A stretch of 64,000 bases of DNA from Pseudoscleropodium purum (Eukaryota > Streptophyta > Bryopsida > Hypnales > Brachytheciaceae), in assembly GCA_963969395.1 (NCBI GenBank), contig OZ017797.1:26288001-26352000 (forward strand). The letters run 5' to 3'. The notes under the pieces are model-generated. The model did no database searches and was not told the origin of the DNA. It worked only from the letters and a program-made list of their open reading frames with translations. The translations under genes were made by a program, and so were the position numbers. Every line of letters begins with the position of its first letter. The stretch's first letter is position 1. Below are positions 34,795-47,501 of the stretch, piece by piece.

Positions 34795-35060
34795 TTGCAA
34801 CGTAATACCCAATTGCATGGGTTTGTTTTTTTGCGTAATTGGGCATTACGGATTACTCATCCAACTTCGATTTCTCATCCTTCTACTCGTGATTTACGTC
34901 AAGCAATGGTTCCTTGTCGTTGGGCGTTTTGGGAAATAATAGGCCTCCTTGTTGGGCTCCGCCCTCCTTGTCTACCCGTTGTTTCCCAAAACACCCTCCT
35001 CCTCGGGCATTGCCCTATACAAAGTACACTTACGCTTGTGGCCTGTGTTTGCTAAGTTAG
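34795..35060. repeat. palindrome cluster of unknown origin
   Basis: GTAATACCCAATTGCATGGG at 34803 is followed by GCGTAATTGGGCATTAC at 34834, forming one hairpin. GGGCGTTTTGGGAAA at 34922 is inverted as TTTCCCAAAACACCC at 34981, forming a second. A third small hairpin is GCTAAGTTAG/TTTGCTAACTTA at 35050. The region is GC-richer than its flanks. An open frame over it (34609-35055) is not a recognisable protein. Confidence 0.5.
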
Positions 35061-35129
35061 TTTGCTAACTTACAGCGGACGTCTATTACGATTCAGATGA
35101 AAGAAAATAAGCTAAGCCAAGCTAGCTTA

Positions 35130-36712
35130 GCGCACATTTTCTGTGTGTGATGCAATAAACTTGTTGAGTTCAGTAAGATAGCACTGTTTGAACTCTTCTT
35201 CTTGGGCCCAGGGAGTTTCTTTGGTCAACACAAAGTCAGCTGAGTCAATTTGATCACGAAGTAACCAGAAAGCTGGTGGTGGTTGAGTCAGGGAATGTCT
35301 GTACGTGGAGGGAGGGATTTTGCATGCGAAGAATTCAAAACCAAATAATGCACTGCACCACCTCAATTGTTGTTGAATCCTATTAACCTCATAAGGAAAA
35401 ACATGTCCCCCGTGACTAAGGTAGCCACCAAGATACTCTGATCATTGGATCAACAATAAAGTAGACAAGTCTATTACCACTTCAATTTGCACTTTGAATA
35501 TTTTGGGGTCAACTTTAAGAGGGGCATATAATTTCAAACTCAGATGTGAACTTGTTTCATGAATCAACCCAAGTGGAATTATAATTTTCCAATTAAAATT
35601 GTAATTTCTATGAATTTTCAAAGTGGTTTGTCTTGAAATTATAAAACCATCTATAGAGTGGAGTCATTAACATCCCATAAACAACCCATAATTGCCTTTC
35701 CATGTATCTAATGCCACTTTAGTACTTATCAATAAGGAATTGACATGTTTCCTCTTGTAGGCATTAATGCACTGATTTTGTGAAGAAAAATTATTTTGTC
35801 TTTTTCGGTTAAAATTGGGGTCAAAAGTAAGGGATTGAATTGGGTTGGGAATGGAATTGGGCTAGTTTACTTCAGGAGTATTCTTTGTTTCTATAGTAAA
35901 CACTAAAGCTATAGTATGTCTTCTTGATTAGGCAACACGAATTTGAAAAATCAATATAATTACTGAACTTTGACCTCCCACAACTTTTACACTTCTTGAA
36001 TTCACGATGACATTCTTGAGCTTCAATGCATGAGACTCTTGGACTCCTATTATCATTAAGGCTCTTTTTACTTCAGAAAATCTTGAGTGCAAGCTTACTC
36101 ATAAATTGTGGGCTACTATAATACAAATTATTCTTGTTACAATGATCCCAACCTTCCCATGCAAGCCTAATCTTAACTGCAAAATTGCTTATGTGTGACT
36201 AATATATCAAGCATCACTACCCCCCAATCATGGTTTTTTTAAGTGAACCAGCCTCAGTGTAAAGTGCATACTAATGGCTAATTTACATTGTAGAACTATA
36301 GAACTTCAGATGCCTAAGCCTTTTTTACAAAATGTACCTCCTATTCCACAACAAATCAAAGTACAAAAATCCAAAATGAAAAAATTCCTTGAGGTAGTAG
36401 CAACTCTTTTGTAATAAGTTTTGTACATATTGAATTCATACATGTACTTGTTAGTAAACTTAAAATATTTTGAGTTCTTGTTTTTGATTGATTTTAAGGT
36501 AAGAGATTTCAAGTGCCTTTAGTAGGTAATTAACTTATTAAATTATAATAATTAAATCATTCAAAAAATCAATTGATAAGTCTATAATAAAAAAAACTTA
36601 TTTGTATAGCTTGGAAGAGAGAGGGAAGCCATCCAATTTTTACAACTTAATTGCATAATTATTAATATAAATGATAACTACATATAGTAATAAATAATGA
36701 TAATGATTTTTC
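35130..36712. other. intergenic, nothing recognised
   Basis: AT-rich DNA with no gene, RNA or element ends found. Short open frames at 35127-35366 (-) and 36306-36512 (-) have no recognisable similarity. Confidence 0.5.
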
Positions 36713-36716
36713 TTAA

Positions 36717-37642
36717 CCCCTAAAGGACTGGCATGGTGTTTTTGGCATTATAAATTTTTTGGGCAGGTACTTGTGAACGGAGATTTGATTTATTTTAGCC
36801 CAATTTTTTTCACAAGGTGTGGACAAGGAATATCTTTTAGTTTATCAAATTTCAAGACATTTGAAAATACGAGTCAAAAGTTATTAAGCAATATGTTGTT
36901 TAGATGTCAACTTGGGCAGCTCGGGCAGCTCTAAAAAAATCACTTTTTTCAAAAGTGAAAATTTGAAATTGATTTATTATATTTATGTATGCATGGAAAG
37001 CTTTGAATCATTCCATTTCAATTAGTGAGTCAAAAGTTATGAGGATTTTTAGTTTGCGGGCAATTTTGGACTTTCTACTCTAAAATAAACTTTGAAGTCC
37101 TATATTTAATTCAATTTTTGATATTTTGGAAAACAAACAAACTGATAGAATGCAGATTGTTTATTACAATATTTCAACCATTGGAATTGGTGTTTCTCAA
37201 TCTTATAAATAAATTATTAACAATTTAGTATTTTGCATCATTCCCTACTTCATTCTACTTACTAATTTTTTTCTATATGTTAAACAATTCCAAATGATTT
37301 GAAAATTTTCAAGCATGTAGCCAACTTGTCATTAACAAAGAAAGTCCAAAGTTACAATCATTTTGTCTTCTATTTCATGCAAATCTGACCTACTGAACTG
37401 CAGCTGCCCGGATTTCAGAAAAGTCAAAAAATGGCACTTTTGCAAGTTCAAACACTAAGATCTTGCAATCCACACGGTGGATTCTTTTGAAATTTTTTCC
37501 ACGTCTTTTTAAACTACTATAATATAATATCCTACGGTTAAATGCATTCAAAAATGGTTTTTTTTCAAAAATTTGGTACTTGTATTAAAAATGGCAGTTT
37601 AGGAGCATTTTTAATGAAAACATAGTCAAAGAATTTTAGGGG
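36717..37642. mobile_element. TTAA-flanked element (926 bases), piggyBac-type duplication
   Basis: Flanked by TTAA at 36713-36716 and 37643-37646. The ends read CCCCTAAAGG and, inverted, CCCCTAAAAT, a terminal inverted repeat of 8 bases with weaker similarity beyond. TTAA duplication with a C-run terminus is the pattern of piggyBac elements. The interior is AT-rich with no transposase frame. A short inverted repeat and TTAA in AT-rich DNA could arise by chance, so the call is moderate; a second TTAA-flanked CCCCT element at 58562-58782 supports it. Confidence 0.5.
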
Positions 37643-37659
37643 TTAATCTAAATAATATC

Positions 37660-39540
37660 TAATTTTAATTAAGATTGCATTTATATTAATAATTATCAAA
37701 TGAGTGTCATCTTTATATATACGATGTGTTTATGATACATTTATGATAAGTATATAACTTATCCTTATATGACTTGTCCTTCTTGTAGATTGTATGAAAG
37801 TTGTTACTCCAAAGAAAATTCTACATTCCTTTTCACTATAATAAAACAACCAATAAACATCCCTAATATGTCTTAGTACAATATGCCTTTACAATTTCAA
37901 TGCACTAAATCTAATTCCTATTACACTAAAGGGTCCTTTACATCACGACAACAAACCCCTCAAGCCTTTGGAAATTGAATCACAAAAATCTTGGCAGATG
38001 GAATATAAAACCTTGAAAATTAAACAAATTTATTTGCAAGACTAGCTAGCAAGCCTCCAAAACATACTTAGAACAAAAATCATAGCTATGTACACACTCC
38101 TACAAAAGCTCCAATAAAAAACTAGAAGAACCAATATACATACATACATATATTATATTATATTATTTATTTTTTCCATATTTATAAATAGCTTTAATTA
38201 TGTTTACCTCATCATCAAAGATATAAAAAATTCTACATTACAAATAAATCACCTTGATAAAAGCATATGAATATAAATTGTATAATTATTAAAATAGTGC
38301 ACAAGTGTTCTAACTATATACAAAGTTAAAGCACACTAAAATATACAAGTTAATAAAATAGAAGATGCACTTGTAATGGCTGGAAATATAAAAGAACACA
38401 AACCACTTGAAACCAAATATGAACACATCCACTCCCTACTATATTATCAACATCCAGTTCACTACCCTTTGGTAAAAAGTACATCATTCAAAGTCCCAAT
38501 CAAATTCCTACAATCAAATCTCGAAAAAAAAGAAGTTGAAAAAATACATCACTCAAACTTTAATTTTCAAGTGTAAATAAATAGACAAAAATAACAAACA
38601 TTGAAAACAAATTATCCAATAAATTATGGGATAAAAATATTTTTGATTATTAAATCACACAAATTCTGAAATTTAGATATGGTCAATGTATAGGCCAAAC
38701 AAAAAAACATTTGTTTTTGCCAAATGCATATCTAAATACCATATATCCACTTTGCCAACTAAATCAAATATACATATATATATTGAACCACATATAAAAG
38801 CACTTTATTTACACACATACACACACACACACACACACAAAGATACAATAAAGAAATACAAGAAATACAAAATTTATTAAATAAATTTTACACAAAAATT
38901 CAAGATGCTTTATCCTAATGGATGTAAGAAACTTTGATGACCAACTCTAGGAACACATAATACCTCCTTGGGTTTATCCTTGCTAATGTCCTAACCAAAG
39001 CAATTGCAATTTGGCTAAAAATGAATGACAATTTGTGTAGTGTTTGACTAGAAAACTTTAAATTAAGGAAAATAAATTGGATGAAATTGCAAGGATGTGG
39101 ATGAAAATAAAATTATAGATATGTGATATATACTAATGTGATATTTTCTATCCAATATGTGGATGAATGTTGAAATTTGGAGCACCACTATAACATTTTA
39201 TATTGCCACTTTGCCATTGCATAAAAAAATGAAAAAAAAGACCCGATGATAGATACTCCGTCAATTTGTCAAAAACATAACCACTCACTGTACTAATAAT
39301 TAGTACCACAAGCATCGCACACGTTCCATTTGTTCAAACATTGCATGAAAAATTGAAAAACTCCCTTTCGAACAAAGGTATGTAAGTCCCAATGTGTAAC
39401 TCTTGCTATAATTCCAAATGAATTTTTGAGTGGGACTTGAGATGATCACACTCTTTTTCTTTTCTTTTTCAGAAACCAGTGTGCATTACAAAGCAAAAGT
39501 GAATGTGTACAGCTAGTCTCGTTTGCATAGATCGTTCAGC
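37660..39540. other. AT-rich intergenic DNA with simple repeats
   Basis: Contains a TACATACATATATTATATTA stretch at 38140-38170 and a CA microsatellite at 38811-38839. No gene or RNA recognised. Confidence 0.55.
38811..38839. repeat. (CA)n microsatellite
   Basis: About fourteen CA units with one TA interruption. Confidence 0.9.
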
Positions 39541-39859
39541 CTAGGTGGCAAATTGAGAAATAAGTGCCATTCCAGCCTGTGAAAACTACCAGAGCAAAAG
39601 ACATCATTTTTGCACCAAGTGTCTTAAGAGTCACTTTGCAGATACAGACAATCACACTCTCAATTCATGCCAACCTCAAATTCTTCCAGAGTTCTTCTTC
39701 TTCTCCTCCCTTCCTTGCTTGCATCATACCAATGTTGCTCTTCAAGTTGCTTGAGATTGTTTGAGATGGCTTCTGTCAAGCATTTGAGATCACCACAATG
39801 AAAGAGACAGACAGACAGCCTTTCATAACATTGTGATGAAAACCAAAACCAAAACCAAA

Positions 39860-40930
39860 GTGACGGGAATGGTGCCGCAGGGGACTGAGCAGCAGCATGG
39901 CATGAGTGCTGCAAGTGTGGCCTCCCATTGCGGAACACCTTCCGACTCTGTTCCTTGACAGTTGGCCACTTGATATATAGAATGCTTTTTCACATGTGAA
40001 TATGCTTGCCTTCTGAACAAGGCACCTGCTTGTAAGCAAATCAGAAACAACATGCCCTTGGCAACTTGTGAAAAAAAACAGCAAAGAACCATAAGGAAGG
40101 CCACCAGGTGGCTTTCGCAACATTTTTTTTTTTTTTTTTTACCCATGGTCTTTTGGGGTTTAAATAAGTTATTATGGTACTTATCACACCTACAGTGCAC
40201 CTTCATGGAAGTATACAAGAGGAACTCCGCCAGTGCAACTTGGAACCATCGTGCCAATGGCACAATGACTGAGGGGACAACTGCGCTACAAAAATCATGC
40301 CCCAATGATGAGTAAGCAAATTAGAAACAACATGATCCTCACAACTTCTTGAAACCATCACGACATTTTGGTTAAGCTTATTACCGCACCTGAGGTGCAC
40401 TGTAAGGTAACTTGACCTAAAATGGACCACTCCTCAAAATTGACCCTTATTTTTGAAGGAAAATAAACAAGGAGGATTCCCAAAATAGTGTACATGACAA
40501 GGACATGTGTTAAATGAATCTTGAGTAGTGTGCAACTCTATTAATAGAATTGTGGAGGTGGCAACTCTACAAGTGGTCAATTTTCGGTGCACTTTCTGTT
40601 GTTTTAATTTCTCTCTAAGTTATTATCATTTCTTCACGAACATCAAATTCATTTTGGCATCACCTACATGACACTTTTAGCACCTTACACCTTAAATCTT
40701 TGAAAATTTGTAATTGATTTGTAATTCATCCAAAAATTATGGAATCACTTACAGTTTGATTTATAGTCCTTTAGCAATGTGCAAAAAAGGTATTCATTTT
40801 GTACAACACATTAGTTATGTTGAAGAGTTTATTTGGTCCATTTTAGGTGTAGTTATCATATACTAGAGTAAGTGTAGTCCAATTGGGAACCACCATGCCA
40901 ATGGCATAATGAGGGGGGCAATTGATAAAA
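39860..40930. repeat. cluster of diverged repeat units
   Basis: GTAAGCAAATCAGAAACAAC followed by ATG and CAACTT occurs at 40032 and, as GTAAGCAAATTAGAAACAAC, at 40313. An ACCATCGTGCCAATGGCACA-like block occurs at 40246, as ACCACCATGCCAATGGCATA at 40892, and in weaker form near 39870. This suggests at least three rounds of a unit of 280 or more bases. A poly-T run of about 20 bases lies at 40122-40140. A 160-codon minus-strand open frame across this zone depends on that run and on the repeats, and is not called as a gene. Confidence 0.5.
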
Positions 40931-40934
40931 CCAC

Positions 40935-42420
40935 AAGATTATTGGCCAAATTGTATCTTTTTTGCATTTTAGTGTAGTAAAAATTGCATATAGAGTCCAA
41001 TATTAATTGGAGTAGAAAGGGGTGAAATTGAGTTGAATGGTCACCATTTTATAACTTCTAGGACCCCGTGCTATTTAGACACATAGGCAAAAGTTCCTTC
41101 ATTATTCCAAAATTTAAAGGCACACTATGGATTACCACTGCAAGAATCAATAGGGAGTTCAAAGAACCACATTGATAAAATTCAAAAGGACATTTATGAA
41201 TAATCTTCTTGAACAACTATGGGAAGCTATATGTTTTTGCTTTAACCACTTGGATTTACACACTATGTAATTCCCACCTACTGAGTTCACGTTAGAGGGA
41301 CCAAAGAAAAAAGTTCAAAAAAATAATAAATGGATTGAACCATTTGCAAAAATTTGCAAAAATTAGATGTAGTCTATTCTGTTTAAGAGCATTGCCACCC
41401 ACTCATTGCCAAACTCCCGGCTCAAGGCTTGGGCAGGGTTGGGGAAGAAAAAGTGGGGCACCATGGACCTAGAGAGGGACAAAAAGAGATCGATTACTCC
41501 AAAATTCTCTCTCCAAACACTAGGAGAGTGTCCCTGCTACCTCCTCCGCCATGCTTTGACTCTTGCTTGATCTTCTTTGGTTTGTTGGTTTCTAGGCCAT
41601 TTCTTGCAATTTTTTTAATGAATTTGCATAATGTTTGGTTCTTGATTTTGTCAAATCATTAATGCTTGCAACGGACTTGGTTTGGCATGTCCTTGAGGGC
41701 GGGAATGAGTAGGGGGTGGAAGCATCTCAAGAGTTACAGGGCTTGGCTACTCCATTTCTCTAGCCTTGTTTGGAGGGAATGGGTGGTTATCCTCTATCAA
41801 TCACTCTTGTGTATCCCTTTTCAACTATCCTTGAAATCAATTTCTTGGAGGTGATATGCTAGGTGTTGGAGGGATAAATTAAGGTAATTAAAACCAACAT
41901 ATGACAAGCAAAATTGTTGAAAATTAAATTTTTTTCCCCATATTTAAACCAATTGGATTCACAATTTTTTCAATTAATGTGAGAAATGGAAGGAGTAATT
42001 TTATTTTATTTTAGACAAAGTTTGAATTTATACTCAAAAAGTGGGAGTTTCTATTGTACTTACTAATCACTCCATCACCATCATCCAAGACATTGATTGT
42101 GACCACTAACTCAAACTAATGGAGCCCAAATCCCATTCATTTAAAAAAAAATTCTCATACCAAGTTGATGCAAGATTGTTATAGATCATTCTCTAGGTTC
42201 TTGTTATGAGTGGTTTGCGTGTCATAGGTTGGTTTACCTTAGAGACTTGTTTGAGCCCTCAAACAAAAGTTTCTTTTATGATCCTTTTCTCAAGGCCAAT
42301 ATATTTTGTGAGGGAATAATCACCAAGAGAGGATAAGATGGCTTTGATTCTTCAGTGAATAAAATAATGAAAGAAATGAAAGAAAAACATTAAAGTATCT
42401 CTTTTTAGCCAAAACTTTTT
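40935..42420. other. intergenic, nothing firmly recognised
   Basis: AT-rich. 41386-41870 is less AT-rich and begins AAGAGCATTGCCACCCACTC, resembling the end of the 27406-28131 candidate element, but no matching right end was found. Confidence 0.4.
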
Positions 42421-42922
42421 CACTTAAATTAGAAACCCGGACCGCCCGGACTCAAACTCCAGTCCCCACTTGAATTCCACGCTCCTGCGAAGGAAATTCT
42501 CACCGTCTTCCGAGAAAGAGCCGAAACTGGACCTTCCTCATCGCTCAGATAGCTTCAGTTCTGTTGGACTGAGTTTACTACTACTGTAGAATTGAATCCT
42601 TTCCCTTGTGATGGATCGGGAAGTGCCGCCTCCTTGTCAGGCCTTGCAGCCTTAGTTTCCCTGAATTAAAACACAACTACAAAGTAATTTAAATAATAGA
42701 AAAAAACAGGAGCTCCCAGTACGTCTGAGTCGATCAGTGCGTGCAGGAGTCGGTCAGTGCACGAGTTCCGAGTCTGAGAACCTCGATCGATCATAAGACT
42801 CCCACAAGAATACCATAAAAAGAAACACCAGCTAACCGATTGCAACAGTCCTCGATCGGTCTCGATAGTAACTTAAGCTTAGCTTTTTGTCCTGAACCTG
42901 GAGCTAGCTAGCTCATCGATCA
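42421..42922 (+). promoter_or_regulatory. upstream region of the second Bet v 1-like gene
   Basis: Base composition becomes less AT-rich about 500 bases before the start codon, as at the other genes here. Repeated CGATCGATC/GTCGATCAGTG motifs lie at 42725-42920. No TATA box can be assigned with confidence. Confidence 0.35.
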
Positions 42923-45900
42923 ATGGCTGCAACCAGGAGTAGTAGAGCTGTAGAGCTTGAGCCCGAGGCTATGGTTGGTTCTGTCATGGAAAGGGAAGAG
43001 CGTGGTGCACAGCTGCAGGTGTTGAAGCACACGGAGCTTTTGGATGGTGAAGCTGCGGATGTGTGGGTGGCGTGTAAACATGCGGTGGCGCTCTTGCCGG
43101 ACTTGGCACCGCAGTACTTCTCCAAAGCGGAGTTCGAGGTGGGGTCGGGAGGGCCTGGGAGTGTCGGCGTCTTCCACTTCGGAGCCGGTACAGTGAACTC
43201 AATCTCTTTGCGTATTGATTGATTTTGTGCACTGACAAGCTAACTAATTAAGTTATGTATGATTTCAGCTGATGCAAATTTTTGTAGAGTTTTGGAGAAA
43301 TTAAAAATGGTACTCAAGGTTGCAAGTTAGATGGTCATCTGCGTTCATATGGGGTGGTTTGACTTTTAGAGCGTTAAATTTGTGACATTCAAGTGCTCAA
43401 AGCTGCAGAAACTAGGACTGGTATAGACCAGAGGTTCTTTAGGATTGAGTGTTTAGGGAAACTGTTAGTCTTTGGAAGTCTCGACTTTTTAATGAATATG
43501 GTGATTTTAGACTTGAAGTTACTGCACTGAAGTACTTAATTTAGTTACCGGCACCTTAGCATCAAATGGGAACCAGTGTTGCCACGAAAGCGAATGAGGA
43601 TGTGCCACATGCATACACTCTGAAAAAGCAGAATAAGTGGGCTATGGAATACAATTACAGCAGGTTCAAGGGTGGTACTTGACATACATAAATGTTTTTT
43701 TTCCGAAATGGCAGCAATTCCTGGAGGTGGGACTGTGAAGCACCGGATCGACAAAATTGATGATGACACCCGAACATTAGCCTACACTGTGATAGAAGGA
43801 GACACCGCCAACTCCTGCTCCGAAATGCAGTTCACTGCAACGGAGGACAACAAGACGGAGGCCACATGGACGTCGAAGTATGAGCCTGCAGCTGGAGAAG
43901 CCACAGCAACTCCAGGTCCAACACCGGAGGAGGTATGGAGCAGCCTCTTTTTAGATGGCGAAAAGACCATTTTCTCGTTGTAAAATTTAGGTTTAGAAAC
44001 TTAAAATTTCGAGTCAAATTTCAAATTTGTTGTGTACCAATATTTTCATCTATTTTTTTCCATGTCGATCTCGTCTATTCGTGTGTTATTAACCCATCAA
44101 TGTTTCCATTTCATTTCGTTTTGACTATAAAGCAATAGTTCATTGAGCATCACTCTAGTTATGTTCCAAAGTTTTCTACGAATTAAGTGCCCTAACAGTC
44201 TGGAAAGACTCAATTCATTGAAATCATGGCAGTTTTGCAATTGGGATGTTCAAGTAGATCCTCTTCACAAACGAAGAGAAGTTTAGATCTATGTTAGTTT
44301 GGTACACTTGCACAGAACCTCTGAAAACTACAAATTGGATAAGTATCGTAGGCCAGTTACATGGCTTGGATTGCAGCCTAGTCAATTAGATTATTTTCTG
44401 GAGTTGGGTTCAATACTTGTCATACTTGCCAGCAACGATCTTCCACAAAACCTCCGTAACCGTTTCCTCTAAATTATTCGGCCCAAGTTCGCCCGGTTTG
44501 GTGGGCTTTTCTGCTCTGAGTTGCAGGTTTTCTCTGTAATTGAATTTGCCTTTTCTCTCTCAAAAACTAAACTAAACTAATTTAGACACTCCCTGATGGA
44601 ATGAACTTGTGCCTATTCCACAGGCGAAGGAGATGGTGGTGATCACCTTGAAGACTTTTGAGCGAGCGGTGAAGGAGAGACGCGTAGTGCGGCACACGCG
44701 GACGTTGGAGGCGCCTGTGGACTCCATCTGGAACATTTTGATGAATGAGGGTGTGGTTCTTCCTAAGGTATTTGTGCAAAATATTCGCCACTAATTGCAA
44801 CTGAGTTTAGTGACTATTATATGAAAAAATTCATTTTCTTTTGGGTCTTACTGGCAAGTGAAAGAGGATTAATATTCTCATGTACCCCAGCATGCATTAT
44901 GTGGACACTGTATGTATAAGTTATGGATTTTCAAAGTGCAAAAAGGAGGTGTATTGTAAACTGACTCTAGTCTACGTTGTTCTAGAAGTGTTCATCTTCA
45001 AAATTAATATCTTCATTTTGGGCAAAAATTCTAGACGTGTAGGTTTTTGCTCACTGACAATTTTGGGTGTACTGAACTTTAGGTTATTCCGCACATCATT
45101 GCTTCCTTAGAGTATTTGGAAGGCAAAGGCGAGCCAGGCAGCATCCGTCTCCTCCAACTTGGTCATGGTACGTATGAAACCCCTGCAAATTCCACAACTG
45201 TAATTGACGAATTCTCAGCATGTGAACGGGCTTCATAACATGAATTCCATCCCTTACTTAAGTGAACTTCTGTGACGGTGGGTAATTGCGCTTCATGAAC
45301 TTCTGTAACAATGGTGAACCACTTGAAAGAGTTCAGATTGTCGTTGTTTGTAAATTGGTTTCCATGAAAATTTCAGAACCCAAAATTCATGCAACTGTAG
45401 CACATTCATACCCGTGTTTTTCTTCTGGCTAGTTCCCGACATGAAATTTGAGTTCTAAAAATTTATATTGAAGAGGTCTCTTAAGTAGTAAGTACCAAAC
45501 CAAAGCATGTTTTGACGTTACATTGTACACATTCAAGGTCATATCAAAGAGCGAGGTCTCACAGTGCCAAGCCAAGGCATGCTTTGTCATTGTGGGGAGA
45601 CTCATATTCAAGAGGTTTCGGAGGACTAAACTAAGACTTGTTTTGTTTTGGATTGTGCGCAGCTATTCCCGGTGGGAAGCATGTGGTGGAGAGGATTGAC
45701 ATTAACGATTCCTCCACAAAGACATGGGGTTATACTGTCATTCAAGGTGACCCCAAATACAAGTACCTCTCTGCGGTGATGCAATTCCTACCTGGTCCTC
45801 AAGAAAACACCACCATGGCCAAGTGGGTGGGCGTGTATGTGCCTCGAACCAACACCACTCCGCCACCCGAATTGGCCCTCCATGTGTGGAAGGTCTTTGA

Positions 45901-45937
45901 AAATGTGGCCAAAGCTTCTCCAGAAGCTGTGTATTGA
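42923..45937 (+). CDS. tandem double Bet v 1-like domain protein, second copy (328 aa)
   Basis: Five exons: 42923-43187, 43715-43932, 44624-44767, 45083-45167 and 45663-45937, all GT-AG with phase kept. An in-frame TAG lies upstream of the ATG. The 328-residue product parallels the 8435-9641 protein: glycine loops GSGGPG (74-79) and GKGEPG (223-228), each followed by an A-I-P-G-G stretch after a phase-1 intron at the same place. It has about 30 extra N-terminal residues and two extra phase-0 introns, one between the halves and one before the second loop, that the first gene lacks. Ligand-binding Bet v 1/START-type fold is expected; substrate unknown, likely cytosolic. Exons are less GC-rich than those of the first copy. 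Introns 2 (691 bases) and 1 (527 bases) are long. Paralogy is clear; which copy is ancestral is not. Confidence 0.88.
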
Positions 45938-46196
45938 TTTATTATGACAATGACAATTTGTATCTATTGATTATAAGGTTGATTTGAGCAATTGGGGGAT
46001 AATTATACAATTGGATCCTATTTTTCTGTATGATGGAGAGAAGTTTAGAACTTTTGATAGAGACACTTGGATGAAAAACAATTGATTAAAGACTTATTTA
46101 CTTAATGCCAATGTTTGCCTTACCTTGAATACATTATTTGGGGAACATGTTTTGAATTTATCATATTGTATATGCATTCAATGAGGTATTTATCAC

Positions 46197-46289
46197 ATGC
46201 TCCCTTTGTCTCAAAATGAATTTGTCATTTAGTGTGGGGAACTATCATGGGAATACCATGGATTTATTTTGAGATAGAAGGAATATGGT
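46197..46289. mobile_element. Stowaway-like MITE
   Basis: TGCTCCCTTTGTCTCAAAAT at the left pairs with the inverted right end CATATTCCTTCTATCTCAAA, leaving a 93-base element 260 bases after the second Bet v 1-like gene. A CTCCCT.TGTCTCAAAAT end is the Stowaway signature (Tc1/mariner). The TA duplication is not clean. Confidence 0.5.
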
Positions 46290-46299
46290 AAGTTGTGAA

Positions 46300-47485
46300 C
46301 ACATGTAAGAGTGCATTTAGAAATCCATTTGTCCTTGTAACATTGCTTTCATGAGGTGACTATGTTCTTCAAGTGCATTCTAATTTACAAGTGAGCTAAG
46401 GTGTATGGGAGTTGTAACTGGCCATGGGAATTGGTAAGTCTATGCTATACCAATGCATGGGGAATAATGTATGCTATGGGCACCAACAATTGCAAACCTC
46501 TTTTATTAGAGAAGGTTGAGTATATACTTTCTTATTGAACAATATATCTCTCCCCTTGCTACTCTTCTTTTAATCCTTAAATAGTCTAATGGACCTATTT
46601 TGTCCATTAAGATGTTCATAATTTGAATTTCATCATGTTCTTGGTCTATATTTGATAATACTTTGATCTACAAATACGATAGCAAAGCAACTTTTGTTTT
46701 TTTAGAACTTAGAACACAAAGCATTGGAAGAAGATAGGCTTGGAGATATTTGAGATAGAACAAATCTTTAATTTTATAAAAACGATACCTTGTATTTGGA
46801 CTCATATAGTGACCAACTACATTAGTGAAATTAGTGTATAGGCTACTTGGTGTCTATAGTTCTGATTTCAAATTAGCTCATAATTCCATCTATCTTGCTT
46901 GTATGGCAATGGTATGTAATATAAGAGGCCAATTTATTCTATTTTTAGCTATATTTTTTATATTTGTATTTCTTGCTAATCTATAGAAAGAAAGACTTAA
47001 CAAATCTACACACTTCACTTTCAAATTTCAATAAATTTAGGTGTGAAAAAACAACTTTTTAAAAATTTCAAAAATTCCATTTCATTTAGTTGTCACTAGT
47101 TGAGTAAAGAAAAGAAAAGCCCTAGATACTTTTTTGAAATTTGAAGCTCTTATTTTAATAAACCAACCAACCATAGTTTTGTATAATATCAAAAGCCATG
47201 GTATAATAGAGTTAATTGTATATTGAAAGAAAAATCATATTTTTTTCCCTGAGAACAACAATCAAATGAGAATTAGGGATCCAATTTCTTTTGGGTTCTA
47301 TTGAATTCTCACTTTAAAAAATTTCATTTCTAGTTTAGCTTTCACCAATGAGAGCTCACTAACTATATATGGATAAAGAAATTACAACACCAAATGAGAA
47401 TCTTGAATTTAGAGCTCAATCCCAAGACCAAGTAGTGCATTTGTTGTTGAATCCACATTACAAAGTTACCTTGTGGTTGTAGACA
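46300..47485. other. AT-rich intergenic DNA, nothing recognised
   Basis: No gene, RNA or element ends were found in about 1.2 kb. It ends at the left target duplication of a SINE. Confidence 0.5.
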
Positions 47486-47501
47486 CATTCCTCCCACTTT
47501 A

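Noticed and set aside
34609..35055. 148-codon open frame
   Set aside because: Covers a cluster of palindromes, begins within MITE-adjacent DNA, and its translation has no family features.
39823..40305. 160-codon minus-strand open frame with Cys- and Lys-rich runs
   Set aside because: The Lys run comes from a poly-T tract and the rest from diverged repeats; no splice support or similarity.
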